Positions 7,785 through 15,975 of a stretch of DNA of 44,331 nt are shown one piece after another. Below the pieces are notes generated by a model, which was not told the DNA's origin, searched no databases, and worked only from the letters and a program-made list of their open reading frames with translations. Made by a program: the position numbers and the translations under genes. The number at the start of each line of letters is the position of its first letter. Positions within the stretch are counted from its first letter, which is position 1. Origin of the DNA: Caproiciproducens galactitolivorans (lineage in GTDB: Bacteria > Bacillota > Clostridia > Oscillospirales > Acutalibacteraceae); the NCBI RefSeq assembly GCF_004768785.1, contig NZ_SRMQ01000014.1:1-44331 (forward strand). The letters are read 5' to 3'.

Positions 7785-9233
7785 TTACGCAAGGAATTTT
7801 TTCATTGCGTTAACCAGCATTTCCGCCTTTGTACCAACGATAACCTGCGTTACCTGATTTCCTGCTTTCAGCAGGCCCGAAGCGCCAAGGGACTTGAATG
7901 CCGTTTCATCCAGTTCCTTGTTGCTTTGCAGAACCAGGCGGATTCTCGTAATGCAGGAATCAATCTCCTTAATATTCTCCGCACCGCCGAGCGCCTCTAT
8001 GTATTGCTTCGCCAAATTATCAAAGCCCTGGTCCTCCACAAGCTTTGCAAAGTTAGCCGTTTCGTTGTCGTCCTCGCGGCCGGGTGTTTTCAGGTTGAAC
8101 TTCTTGATAAAGAACACGAACAGGAAGAAATAAATAACCGCAAACACAAGACCGACCGGAATAATCATCCACCCGTTGCGCGCTATGTTCCAGTTGAGCA
8201 GGTAGTCTGTCAAACCGGCCGAGAAAGCAAAGCTGTCGTGAATGCCCAGCGCACTGCAGACAACGAGGGATACGCCCATTAACACCGCATGGATCAAGTA
8301 CAGAACCGGAGCAAGGAACATAAACATAAATTCAATCGGCTCGGTAATACCCGTTAAGAAAGCCGTAAGGGCAACGGAGAAAAGGGCGCCGCCAACAGCG
8401 GTTTTGTTTTCTTTCTTCGCGCATACGTACATTGCCAGAGCCGCCGCGGGCAGAGCGAACATCATAATCGGGAAGAAACCGGCTGTAAAATGACCGCCAG
8501 TTGGGTCGCCGGCAAGAAAACGGTTGATATCGCCATGAACGACTGTTCCGTCCGGTTTTGTAAAATCGCCAAACTGGAACCAAATCGGCGTATTAATTAC
8601 GTGATGCAGCCCCAACGGGATGAGCAGGCGGTTAAGGAAACCGTAGATGAATTCACCCGGGCCTTTGCTTGTAAGCATCCAGTTTGCCGCCGCGTCAAGC
8701 CCCTTCTGAACAGTCGGCCAGATCACGCCTAAAACAGCCCCCACGGCAAGGGAGGCGCCGCCGGAAACGATCGGGACAAATCTTCTGCCGCCGAAAAATC
8801 CGAGCCAATCCGGAAGCTTCGTATCCCTGAACCGGTTATAGAGCAAACCGGCAATAATACCGGCGATAATCCCGCCGAAAACCGCCATGTTGATTTTGGT
8901 CAGATCCTTTGGTAGTCCGCCCTCCGGCAAGAAGATGGTATGTACCTGTAAAGCATAGTTTACCGCCTGGCTGGATTCGGTAAGAATATAATAGCAGATT
9001 GCGCCGGCTAAGCCCGCCGCGCCGTGGTTGTCTTTTGCAAGGCCTACAGCAATGCCGATCGCAAACAGCATGGGCAGATTGTCGAACAGGACTCCGCCCG
9101 AGTTTTGAATAAACGGGATGTTGAGCAAATCCGGCTGCCCAAAACGTAAAAGAAGACCAGCAACAGGAAGTACCGCGATTGGTAACATCAATGATTTACC
9201 AAGCTTTTGAAATGCCGCTAAAACCTTTTGCAT
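7785..9233 (-). CDS. PTS transporter EIICB, glucose/N-acetylglucosamine family
   Basis: 482 residues. The IIC membrane domain (about residues 1-380) has some 8-10 hydrophobic segments and conserved wording such as LPIAVLPVAGLLLRFGQPD, GDINRFLAGDPTGGHF, FFPIMMFALPAAALAMY and TGITEPIEFMFMFLAP. The IIB domain at the C-terminus (about 400-482) carries the phosphorylated Cys427 in IDSCITRIRL. The text is closest to recalled E. coli NagE, so N-acetylglucosamine is the favoured substrate, but glucose is possible. No nagA/nagB lie nearby to settle it. It follows the antiterminator gene and precedes IIA and HPr. Confidence 0.92.
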   Translation of the reverse strand: MQKVLAAFQKLGKSLMLPIAVLPVAGLLLRFGQPDLLNIPFIQNSGGVLFDNLPMLFAIGIAVGLAKDNHGAAGLAGAICYYILTESSQAVNYALQVHTIFLPEGGLPKDLTKINMAVFGGIIAGIIAGLLYNRFRDTKLPDWLGFFGGRRFVPIVSGGASLAVGAVLGVIWPTVQKGLDAAANWMLTSKGPGEFIYGFLNRLLIPLGLHHVINTPIWFQFGDFTKPDGTVVHGDINRFLAGDPTGGHFTAGFFPIMMFALPAAALAMYVCAKKENKTAVGGALFSVALTAFLTGITEPIEFMFMFLAPVLYLIHAVLMGVSLVVCSALGIHDSFAFSAGLTDYLLNWNIARNGWMIIPVGLVFAVIYFFLFVFFIKKFNLKTPGREDDNETANFAKLVEDQGFDNLAKQYIEALGGAENIKEIDSCITRIRLVLQSNKELDETAFKSLGASGLLKAGNQVTQVIVGTKAEMLVNAMKKFLA

Positions 9234-9262
9234 TGTTTTTCCCCCTAATAATAAATATTTTG

Positions 9263-9280
9263 AATCGAGCTCCCTCGATT
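9263..9280 (-). repeat. Short hairpin between the antiterminator and EIICB genes
   Basis: AATCGAG and CTCGATT form a 7-bp stem with a 4-nt loop that includes the stop codon of the upstream gene. There is no T-tract, so it is probably an intercistronic stem. Confidence 0.35.
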
Positions 9281-10112
9281 AGGTTACGAGTTGCTTAAGC
9301 TTTTCAATATCCGTCGCTATGAAAGCAACCGCATCGCCGCAAAGACGGATATCCATCTCCTTTTCGATCACCTCTGCAACCTTTGAAGCCATCGCATACG
9401 AATCGGTCATGCTGAGCTTTACCTGCTGGCTTATCTTCATGGTGATCGGTTTTTGATTGGCGGTTAAAGTAACAAGGCAGTGCACGGAAAGCAGAAAGCT
9501 TTTGGCGGGCGCGTGTGCCTTATCCAGTTTTTTCCCGAGCATGGCGCCGACCATATCCAGAATTTCACTATACACCCTTGTATTTTTTATGGTTGTGCGT
9601 ATGTGTTTGTTTCTGCGGGCGGAACAAAGATGCAGCGCAATAAAACCCGTTTCCCCGTCGCCGATTTCAATGCCGATGCGTTCCTTTATGATTTCCGCGG
9701 CGATCTGTGCTATTTCATACTCTTTACTGTAAAGAATAGAAATTTCCCCAATGAAGGGATTGTCAATCGGCAACCCCATTTGCAGACATTCGATCGCAAA
9801 CGTAATATGATCGAGTAAAGCGCCAAAGAGTTTTTCGTTTTGAATCCCTAGTTTTTTGCGTGCAATTTCAACAATCTCGCGGGTTATCTGTTCTACCTTC
9901 GCTTCTTCCAAACTGAGCTGCCTAAGCTTACTTTCGCTCCCGCTGCTGTCCAGGATGTAAAACATTTTCTGTTGCGCTGTATTTTCATCCACAGTATCTC
10001 CCGGCCTTTTTCCAAAACCGATGCCTTTGCTCATCAGAACGATCTGGCTGCCATCCGGCTTTTTAGCAAGAACCGCATTGTTGTTCAATGCCTTAATCAC
10101 TTTCAAGCCCAT
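9279..10112 (-). CDS. PRD-containing transcription antiterminator, BglG/LicT family
   Basis: 277 residues from ATG 10112, the same length as LicT. An N-terminal RNA-binding CAT domain (about 1-55: GLKVIKALNNNAVLAKK, then GIGFGKRPGD) is followed by PRD1 (about 65-165) and PRD2 (about 175-277). The phosphorylatable histidines are seen in LDHITFAI and ALHLCSA (PRD1) and SVHCLV (PRD2). The fourth, usually in an IHI motif, is replaced by Thr (FIATDIEKL). The frame opens 21 codons earlier at a TTG, but the ATG gives the family N-terminus. It should bind the RAT site just upstream of its own gene and control the whole operon. Confidence 0.9.
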   Translation of the reverse strand: MGLKVIKALNNNAVLAKKPDGSQIVLMSKGIGFGKRPGDTVDENTAQQKMFYILDSSGSESKLRQLSLEEAKVEQITREIVEIARKKLGIQNEKLFGALLDHITFAIECLQMGLPIDNPFIGEISILYSKEYEIAQIAAEIIKERIGIEIGDGETGFIALHLCSARRNKHIRTTIKNTRVYSEILDMVGAMLGKKLDKAHAPAKSFLLSVHCLVTLTANQKPITMKISQQVKLSMTDSYAMASKVAEVIEKEMDIRLCGDAVAFIATDIEKLKQLVT

Positions 10113-10190
10113 TTCGGGAGCCCCCACATCTTTCAATTTTTCATAGCATTCCCCATCTTGACGATTCAGCTTCAACCCCCCTCAAAGCAT

Positions 10191-10244
10191 AAAAAGGCAT
10201 AAGCAGTCAGCCCCCTACAAAAAGGAGATCTGAAAGCTTATGCC
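10191..10244 (-). terminator. Conditional leader terminator of the PTS operon
   Basis: GGCATAAGC (minus strand, 10244-10236) pairs with GCTTATGCC (10204-10196), followed by TTTTT. The loop is about 30 nt. Its 5' arm is shared with the RAT element, so the two structures are mutually exclusive. Confidence 0.8.
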
Positions 10245-10264
10245 TGATCGAATCAGTTACATAC
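10236..10264 (-). promoter_or_regulatory. RAT (ribonucleic antiterminator) site
   Basis: The minus strand reads GTATGTAACTGATTCGATCAGG and continues into CATAAGC. This matches the layout of LicT/SacT-type RATs (TGTTACTG...CAGGCA). CTGAT-TCG-ATCAG forms the core stem and the 3' end overlaps the terminator arm. It is the binding target expected for the antiterminator encoded immediately downstream. Confidence 0.75.
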
Positions 10265-10278
10265 TTCAATTTTCTCTT

Positions 10279-10307
10279 ATTATAATTAGTTCCTATGCAA
10301 TTGTCAA
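10279..10307 (-). promoter_or_regulatory. Consensus sigma-A promoter of the PTS operon
   Basis: TTGACA (10307-10302) and TATAAT (10284-10279) on the minus strand with a 17-nt spacer, a full consensus match. The transcript would start near 10272, just before the RAT. Confidence 0.85.
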
Positions 10308-10420
10308 TATGTTATGAAAATTTTTCTTTCTATAGTTATTTTTATGGAAATTAATTCTCCTTTAGTCATGAGAGATCTTGCAAAACAGCTTAACCGGCGT
10401 ATCCCGGCGCAAGCGCTTAT

Positions 10421-11086
10421 TCAATGGCCTTGCCGGGATTCCAGCTCGCACAACTCCAGGTAGGAACGGATATAACCGTCCGCTTCCCGCTGAATGGTTT
10501 CCTTTTCATATTCCGAATACGGATCGTAAACCCCGCAGGTACAAAATCCACCTGCTTTCGCTCCCAGGATTCCCAGGGAGATATCCTCAAACACCATGCA
10601 GTCGCCCGGCTTCAGGCCAACCCGCTGTGCCGCAAGCAGGTAGACATCCGGAAAGCCCTTTCCGCGCGCAACCTCGCTTAAGTCGGCAAAGGCGTCAAAC
10701 AATTCCAGCACACCGTTATTTTGGAGCGCCGGGCGGTATAGCTCCTCTGCCTGCGCGGTTGCAACCGCCAGCTTTACGCCCTTGCTTTTCAAATGGCGAA
10801 GGTACGTTTCGGCGTACGGCTTCAGCCGGATTTCCGACCGGTAGGCTTCCTTCGAAAGCTCTATCCACTCCGCAATCACTTCTTCCGCTGTTTCGGGCAG
10901 CGAAAAACGGGAAATGGTATAATCCGCCGCGTCGCCGTAGCTCATAGGTGTAACCTTCTCTATATAATCCTCCGGAAGCACAATTCCTCTTTTTGAAAGG
11001 AACCGCTCGTCAATCTTCGCCCAGATTCCCATGGAATCCAACAGGGTTCCGTCAAGATCAAAAATCGCACCTTTAAAATTTTTCAT
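10421..11086 (-). CDS. HAD-family hydrolase at the end of the thiamine operon
   Basis: 221 residues of the beta-phosphoglucomutase/phosphatase-like HAD subfamily. Motif I is [10 protein letters not shown] (about residues 9-18), a helical cap follows (about 20-85), motif II is AVATA, and motifs III/IV lie around [11 protein letters not shown] and [11 protein letters not shown]. Both nucleophile and acid Asp are present in DLD. It overlaps the thiE stop by 4 nt (ATGA), so it is the last gene of the thi operon. This suggests a phosphatase acting in thiamine metabolism, for instance on thiamine phosphate, but substrates of this family cannot be read from sequence; sugar phosphates remain possible. 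Confidence 0.85.
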   Translation of the reverse strand: MKNFKGAIFDLDGTLLDSMGIWAKIDERFLSKRGIVLPEDYIEKVTPMSYGDAADYTISRFSLPETAEEVIAEWIELSKEAYRSEIRLKPYAETYLRHLKSKGVKLAVATAQAEELYRPALQNNGVLELFDAFADLSEVARGKGFPDVYLLAAQRVGLKPGDCMVFEDISLGILGAKAGGFCTCGVYDPYSEYEKETIQREADGYIRSYLELCELESRQGH

Positions 11087-11718
11087 TCGCTTTTCCCCTT
11101 AAATATTTCCAATAGCTCGCGGGCGGCATTGCGGATATCGGGCCGGGCGATAATTGCAGAAACGACCGCAAGCCCGTCGACGCCGATGTTGCGGAAAGCG
11201 GGGGCGGTTTCCCGGTTAATCCCTCCGATGACGACGATGGGCAGGCTTACCGCTCTCCGGATTTTCAAAAGCTCGTCCATGGAAACGATCGCCGCATCCG
11301 TTTTCGTGCCCGTAGCGTACATGGCGCCAACGCCGAGGTAATCCGCGCCGTCCTTTTCCGCCTGAACCGCTTCTTCCAAAGTGGAGGCGGAAACCCCGAT
11401 AATCTTATCCTCCCCCAGGATCCGCCGCAGGATCTTGCAGGGCAGGTCGCTCTGCCCCACGTGCACACCGTCGGCGCCGACAGCAAGCGCGATGTCCGGA
11501 CGGTCGTTGATAATCAGGGGGGTATTGTACCGGTCGGTCACTGCTTTTACCGAACAGGCGGTTTCGCAAAAGGCGCGTGAGGAGCAATCCTTTTCCCGAA
11601 GCTGAATCAGCGTGCAGCCGCCGAGAATTGCCTGCTCCACCGCCTCCTCCACGGTGGGGGTGGACATCAGCCCCCGGTCGGTGCAAAGGTACAGCGAATA
11701 ATCGATTTTACGCTTCAT
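11083..11718 (-). CDS. thiE: Thiamine-phosphate synthase
   Basis: 211 residues, the usual size. It couples HMP diphosphate with thiazole phosphate to give thiamine phosphate. Seen: [73 protein letters not shown] and [12 protein letters not shown], in the normal TIM-barrel order. It overlaps thiM by 11 nt upstream and the HAD gene by 4 nt downstream, which indicates tight translational coupling. Confidence 0.95.
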   Translation of the reverse strand: MKRKIDYSLYLCTDRGLMSTPTVEEAVEQAILGGCTLIQLREKDCSSRAFCETACSVKAVTDRYNTPLIINDRPDIALAVGADGVHVGQSDLPCKILRRILGEDKIIGVSASTLEEAVQAEKDGADYLGVGAMYATGTKTDAAIVSMDELLKIRRAVSLPIVVIGGINRETAPAFRNIGVDGLAVVSAIIARPDIRNAARELLEIFKGKSE

Positions 11719-12526
11719 CCAGCTTCAACCTCGCTTCCATTACGGCGAAATCCAACTGGCTAAGCTCGTCGAGAATCGCAATATGAAAACTGCCTGTGCC
11801 AACTTGTCCCGCTTTCTTATAGGCGATTTCCCCCGCGATTCCCATGGAGGCAACGCCAGCAGCAGCCGCAACGAACGCATCCCTGTTTGCGCCCGCGTAA
11901 GCACCAACCAGCGCGGTCGTCATGCAGCCCGTTCCGGTTACTTTGCTGAGCATCGGGTGACCGTTATGAATTTTCACAACCCGTTTACCGTCGGAAATCA
12001 CATCCACCGCACCGGTAATTGCAACGGTACAACCAAGCTTTTCAGCGACCAAGCCTGCTACGGAAACCGCGTCACGGCGTCCGTCCGCGGCGGAAGCGTC
12101 TACGCCCTTGGTGGTCGCGTCCAGCCCAGCAACAAAGGAAACTTCCGAAATATTGCCGCGCAGGACTGCGATTTTTACCAGTTCAAGAATCTCCTTCACG
12201 GTGTCGTTACGCAGTCTGGAAGCACCCGCGCCGACCGGGTCGAACACGACCGGGACGCCGCATTCGTTGGCCCTTTTCCCTGCCGCGATCATGGAATCGA
12301 TCGTGTGCCGGTTCAGCGTGCCGATGTTCAGTACGAGGGCGGAGGAAATCGCGGTAATATCGCCAGATTCCGCCGGGTCATCCGCCATGATCGGCGACGC
12401 GCCGATGGCAAGCAGGGCGTTCGCACAGTCGTTTACGGTAACGTAGTTCGTAATGTTATGTACCAGCGGAGCGGCTTCCCGCAAGCGGGCAATTGCCTGT
12501 GAAATTTCTTTTGTAATCGTGTTCAT
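11708..12526 (-). CDS. thiM: Hydroxyethylthiazole kinase
   Basis: 272 residues. It phosphorylates 4-methyl-5-(2-hydroxyethyl)thiazole, a salvage step that supplies thiazole phosphate to ThiE. Seen: [56 protein letters not shown] and the catalytic [14 protein letters not shown] 12526 is preceded by AAGGAG. The open frame extends into thiC, but the family N-terminus (MNTITKEI) supports this start. Its ATG overlaps the thiC stop (ATGA). Confidence 0.95.
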   Translation of the reverse strand: MNTITKEISQAIARLREAAPLVHNITNYVTVNDCANALLAIGASPIMADDPAESGDITAISSALVLNIGTLNRHTIDSMIAAGKRANECGVPVVFDPVGAGASRLRNDTVKEILELVKIAVLRGNISEVSFVAGLDATTKGVDASAADGRRDAVSVAGLVAEKLGCTVAITGAVDVISDGKRVVKIHNGHPMLSKVTGTGCMTTALVGAYAGANRDAFVAAAAGVASMGIAGEIAYKKAGQVGTGSFHIAILDELSQLDFAVMEARLKLDEA

Positions 12527-13854
12527 TTTTTCAATCTCCTTTCTTTTTCGGAGTAGAATTCGACCTTTTTGCCCTCCAGAATCCAATTGGTCGTGCGTAC
12601 GGCGCACATCTTGCCACACATGGAGCAGGTGTGCCGGTCGGCCGGAGGGGTGCTTTCGAAGTACTGCTTCGCTTTTTCGCCGTCAATCGCAATTTGGAAC
12701 ATTTCTTCCCAGTCCATTTTGTGGCGGGCATGCGCCATTTGATCGTCCAAGTCGCGCGCGTAGGGAATGTCCTTTGCAATATCCGCGGCGTGCGCGGCTA
12801 TTTTGCTGGCGACGATCCCCTCCTTTACATCGTCCAAATCGGGCAGGCGCAGATGCTCCGCAGGCGTAACGTAGCAGAGGAAGTCCGCCCCGCTTGCCGC
12901 TGCGATCGCGCCCCCGATGGCAGCGGTGATGTGGTCGTAGCCCGGCGCGATATCGGTTACCAGCGGGCCAAGCACATAGAACGGGGCGTTGTGGCAGATG
13001 CGCTTTTGCAGCTTCACATTTGCCGCGATTTCATCCATGGCCATGTGGCCGGGGCCTTCCACCAAAACCTGCACATCCTTTTCCCATGCGCGCCGCGTGA
13101 GGTTCCCGATTTCGATCAGCTCGCCGATCTGCCCTGCGTCGGAGCTGTCGTTCAGGCAGCCGGGGCGCAGCGCGTCGCCTAAGCTGATGGTCACGTCGTG
13201 CTCGCGCAGGATTTCGAGCACCTCGTCGTAGTATTCAAAGAACGGGTTTTCGTTTCCCGTCATTTCCATCCATGCAAACAAAAGGGAGCCGCCACGGGAA
13301 ACGATGTTCATTTTTCGCCCTTCCCTATGGAACGCTTCCAGCGCGCGGCGGTTAATCCCCGCATGGATCGTCATAAAGTCAACGCCTTCTTCAGCGTGCG
13401 CTTTTACAACCCTTAAAAAGTCCTCTGCAGAAATTTCGAGCAGATCCTTGTCCAGGTAGCCGATCGCGTCGTACATGGGAACCGTTCCGATCATCGCCGG
13501 GGATTTCGCGATCAGTTCGCGGCGGAAGGTGTTGGTTTTGCCGTAATTGCTCAAATCCATGATTGCTTCCGCGCCAAAACGCAAGGCCATTTCCACCTTT
13601 TGCATTTCCACGTCGTAGTTTTTGCAGTCACCCGAAATTCCAAGGTTCACGTTGATTTTTGTTTTCAGCCCCGTACCGATCCCTTCCGCGGAAAGCGCGG
13701 TGTGGTGGATGTTCGCCGGAATCGCTACCTGGCCGCACGCGACCAGCGCACGCAGCTTTTCCGGCTCAACACCTTCCTTTTTCGCTACGGTTTCCATCTC
13801 TTTTGTAACAATGCCCTTCTTGGCCGCTTCCATCTGTGTTTTATAATTCGGCAT
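12523..13854 (-). CDS. thiC: Phosphomethylpyrimidine synthase
   Basis: 443 residues of the shorter ThiC type. It is a radical SAM enzyme that rearranges aminoimidazole ribotide to HMP phosphate. Seen: [96 protein letters not shown] (in segments). The C-terminal cluster motif is CSMCGKMC, a Cx2Cx3C spacing as in the short anaerobe/archaeal form rather than Cx2Cx4C. ATG 13854 has GGAGG 8 nt upstream. It overlaps thiD by 14 nt. Confidence 0.95.
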   Translation of the reverse strand: MPNYKTQMEAAKKGIVTKEMETVAKKEGVEPEKLRALVACGQVAIPANIHHTALSAEGIGTGLKTKINVNLGISGDCKNYDVEMQKVEMALRFGAEAIMDLSNYGKTNTFRRELIAKSPAMIGTVPMYDAIGYLDKDLLEISAEDFLRVVKAHAEEGVDFMTIHAGINRRALEAFHREGRKMNIVSRGGSLLFAWMEMTGNENPFFEYYDEVLEILREHDVTISLGDALRPGCLNDSSDAGQIGELIEIGNLTRRAWEKDVQVLVEGPGHMAMDEIAANVKLQKRICHNAPFYVLGPLVTDIAPGYDHITAAIGGAIAAASGADFLCYVTPAEHLRLPDLDDVKEGIVASKIAAHAADIAKDIPYARDLDDQMAHARHKMDWEEMFQIAIDGEKAKQYFESTPPADRHTCSMCGKMCAVRTTNWILEGKKVEFYSEKERRLKK

Positions 13855-14653
13855 GGCAGAGTCCTCCTTCCTGATAAAGGGTATAAAAATGATTGGTCGG
13901 GCCGTTCCCTTTTCCAATGGGCAGGGCATGCCGGATAGCGGTTGTCACATACTCCTTTGCCGCTTTTACGGCTTCAACCGTCCCCATCCCGTTTGCTAGA
14001 TTCGCCGCGATAGCGGACGACAGCGTGCAGCCCGTTCCGTGGGTATTTTTTGTTGGAATCCGTCGCGTAATAAACGTATGAAAGTCCCCGCCGTCGTACA
14101 GAATATCCACCGCGTCGCCCGAAAGATGCCCGCCTTTGATAAGCACGTTCCATGGACCCATTTCCGACAGGAGCACCGCGGCCCGCTTCATTTCTTCTTC
14201 GGTTTCGATTTTCCTGCCCGTCAGGGCTTCGGCTTCCGGAATATTGGGCGTAATGAGGAACGCCCGGGGAAGCATTTCCTTCTTTAACGTTTCCAGCGCT
14301 TCCGGCTGCATCAGCGCGCACCCGCCCTTTGCCACCATCACCGGGTCAAGCACCACGCCGCGCGGGCGGTACTGCAATAACTTGCCCGCCACCGTTTTCA
14401 TCTGCTCTTTGTTCGACAGCATTCCGATTTTCACGCCGTCGACCGGTATGTCCTCGAAAACGGCGTCGATCTGGTCGGCAATGATCCCCGGCGCAACGTC
14501 TTCAACGGAGATCACCCGGCAGGTATTTTCCGCGACAACGGAAATAATGACGCTCATCCCATACACGCCGTGCGCGGCGAAGGTTTTTAAGTCCGCCTGG
14601 ATACCCGCTCCGCCGCTGCAGTCCGAGCCTGCAATGGTCAATACATTTTTGAT
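13841..14653 (-). CDS. thiD: Hydroxymethylpyrimidine/phosphomethylpyrimidine kinase
   Basis: About 270 residues. It phosphorylates HMP and HMP phosphate to HMP diphosphate for ThiE. Seen: [74 protein letters not shown] and [19 protein letters not shown]. The family start (M)[10 protein letters not shown] falls on an ATC codon at 14653-14651, 7 nt after GGAGG; there is no in-frame ATG, GTG or suitably spaced TTG nearby. Either ATC is used as a rare start, or the base is a mutation or sequencing error. It is the first gene after the TPP riboswitch. Confidence 0.9.
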   Translation of the reverse strand: MKNVLTIAGSDCSGGAGIQADLKTFAAHGVYGMSVIISVVAENTCRVISVEDVAPGIIADQIDAVFEDIPVDGVKIGMLSNKEQMKTVAGKLLQYRPRGVVLDPVMVAKGGCALMQPEALETLKKEMLPRAFLITPNIPEAEALTGRKIETEEEMKRAAVLLSEMGPWNVLIKGGHLSGDAVDILYDGGDFHTFITRRIPTKNTHGTGCTLSSAIAANLANGMGTVEAVKAAKEYVTTAIRHALPIGKGNGPTNHFYTLYQEGGLCHAEL

Positions 14654-14846
14654 AGCAATTCCTCCTTCAAATAAAGCAGCACACGGAAAGGCGGAGTCGG
14701 CGCCCCCACTTGTACGGTTCACCCCGAAAATCAAAAGCGGGTTTGCAGGGAGATGTTCCGCCCCGAAGGGCCAAAGGCTAGACGGAATACCCACCGCAAA
14801 GACGGTTGTTTGTAAGCGGGACAACCGTATTTATCTTTCAAGGAAA
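14654..14846 (-). other. Leader region between riboswitch terminator and thiD
   Basis: About 190 nt with no convincing gene. It holds a stem CGGTTGT/ACAACCG near 14801-14826 (minus strand) and the GGAGG site of thiD. The unusually long distance from terminator to start codon is unexplained. Confidence 0.4.
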
Positions 14847-14876
14847 TAAAAAATGCCCGCCGTCATGGCGAGCATT
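14847..14876 (-). terminator. Expression-platform terminator of the TPP riboswitch
   Basis: On the minus strand ATGCTCGCC pairs with GGCGGGCAT, followed by TTTTTT. It sits about 25 nt after the aptamer, as expected for ligand-induced transcription termination. Confidence 0.8.
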
Positions 14877-14901
14877 CATCCATCTCAATTTCTCAATTCA
14901 A

Positions 14902-14980
14902 GCTCCCTACGACAGTATTAACTGACAGGTTCAAAGGGTCAGGTTCTACCTTCTCAACTCCGAAGAGTCCCCCCGTGTTC
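14902..14980 (-). promoter_or_regulatory. TPP (THI-element) riboswitch aptamer
   Basis: The minus strand carries ACGGGGGGACTC, GTTGAGAAGG, ACCTGACCCTTTGAACCTG, GTTAATACTG and CGTAGGGAG in the order of the THI element. The 3' core CCCTTTGAACCTG...TAATAC...CGTAGGGA is intact. The usual CTGAGA appears as TTGAGA. Thiamine diphosphate binding should switch off the downstream thiD-thiC-thiM-thiE-HAD operon. Confidence 0.95.
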
Positions 14981-14998
14981 TTATTCAATTTTATTGAT

Positions 14999-15027
14999 AT
15001 CATATCCCTTTTCTGCGGTTCTGTCAA
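14999..15027 (-). promoter_or_regulatory. Promoter of the thiamine operon
   Basis: TTGACA (15027-15022) and TATGAT (15004-14999) on the minus strand with a 17-nt spacer, placing the transcript start just upstream of the TPP aptamer. Confidence 0.75.
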
Positions 15028-15060
15028 TTCACTCCCGTCAATTTTTCTTTCGAATACCGG

Positions 15061-15094
15061 AAAAGGCGGCGCACCGTTTCGATACGCCGCCTTT
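15061..15094 (-). terminator. Terminator of the sugar ABC transporter operon
   Basis: AAAGGCGGCG and CGCCGCCTTT form a 10-bp stem with a 13-nt loop, followed on the minus strand by further T residues. It lies 14 nt past the permease stop codon. Confidence 0.85.
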
Positions 15095-15107
15095 CAAAGC
15101 ATATTGA

Positions 15108-15974
15108 TCAGCCTTTCACGCTGCCAAGGGTAACCCCGCCGACAATAAAGCGGGCCATGCACAGATAAACCAGAATGATTGGGATAATTGCAATTGTAAT
15201 GAGCATGTATACCTGCCCCATATCGAATTTCAGGAAATCGGCGCTGCGAAGCTGTGCAATGAGAATCGGAAGCGTCTTTTTATTCTTGCTGTCAAGCAGC
15301 AGGGCGGGCAGGAAGTAATTGTTCCACGCAAAGACAAAAGTAAAAATCGCCTGAACTGCAATCGCCGGCTTCATCATCGGCAGAACCACGGTGTTAAACG
15401 TCCTGAATTCACTGGAACCGTCGATGCGCGCCGCTTCCACAATCTCCAGCGGGAGCGCGCTGATCAGGTACTGCTTCATAAAAAAGACAACGGTTGGCGA
15501 AGCGGCGGCGGGCACAATCAGCGGGATGAAAGAATCCTTCAGCCCCATGGCCGCCATCTGGCGGATGAAACCAAGCGAATAAACCTGCGTCGGCACCATC
15601 ATGATCAGCATGATGAAGGAAAACGCCAATTTTTTCCCGTGAAATTCATACGCGTGCAGCCCAAACGCCGTCATTGCGGAAAAATAGGTTGCAAACAAAG
15701 CATTTAGGAAAGAAATCAGAAGGCTGTTCCGGATGCCATAAAGCACCGGCAAATTCTCGTTATGAAGCACATTGTGCAGATTGATAAAAAAGGAATTCCC
15801 CGGAAACACGCTGAACCCTTTCTGAATGTCCGGATGGGCGCGCGTAGCATTGATAAGCAGAATAAAAAACGGGATAAGGCAAAGCAATGTAAGAAAAATC
15901 AAAACAAAATAAACCTGTATGCGTTTCCCGTTTCCCCGCCGGCGCGCATAAGTCTTTTCTGCGGTATTCGTCAT
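15108..15974 (-). CDS. Carbohydrate ABC transporter permease, MalG family
   Basis: 288 residues with six hydrophobic segments, the first at about 20-43. It carries the permease EAA loop EIVEAARIDGSSEFRTFNTVVLPMMKPA (read in segments, about 182-210) that contacts the ATPase. It ends in the typical FIVGGVTLGSVKG. It forms the inner-membrane channel with the MalF-type partner encoded directly upstream (1 nt gap). Position next to cellobiose phosphorylase and a beta-glucosidase suggests import of cellobiose or short cellodextrins; this is inference from context. Confidence 0.93.
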   Translation of the reverse strand: MTNTAEKTYARRRGNGKRIQVYFVLIFLTLLCLIPFFILLINATRAHPDIQKGFSVFPGNSFFINLHNVLHNENLPVLYGIRNSLLISFLNALFATYFSAMTAFGLHAYEFHGKKLAFSFIMLIMMVPTQVYSLGFIRQMAAMGLKDSFIPLIVPAAASPTVVFFMKQYLISALPLEIVEAARIDGSSEFRTFNTVVLPMMKPAIAVQAIFTFVFAWNNYFLPALLLDSKNKKTLPILIAQLRSADFLKFDMGQVYMLITIAIIPIILVYLCMARFIVGGVTLGSVKG

Positions 15975-15975
15975 A

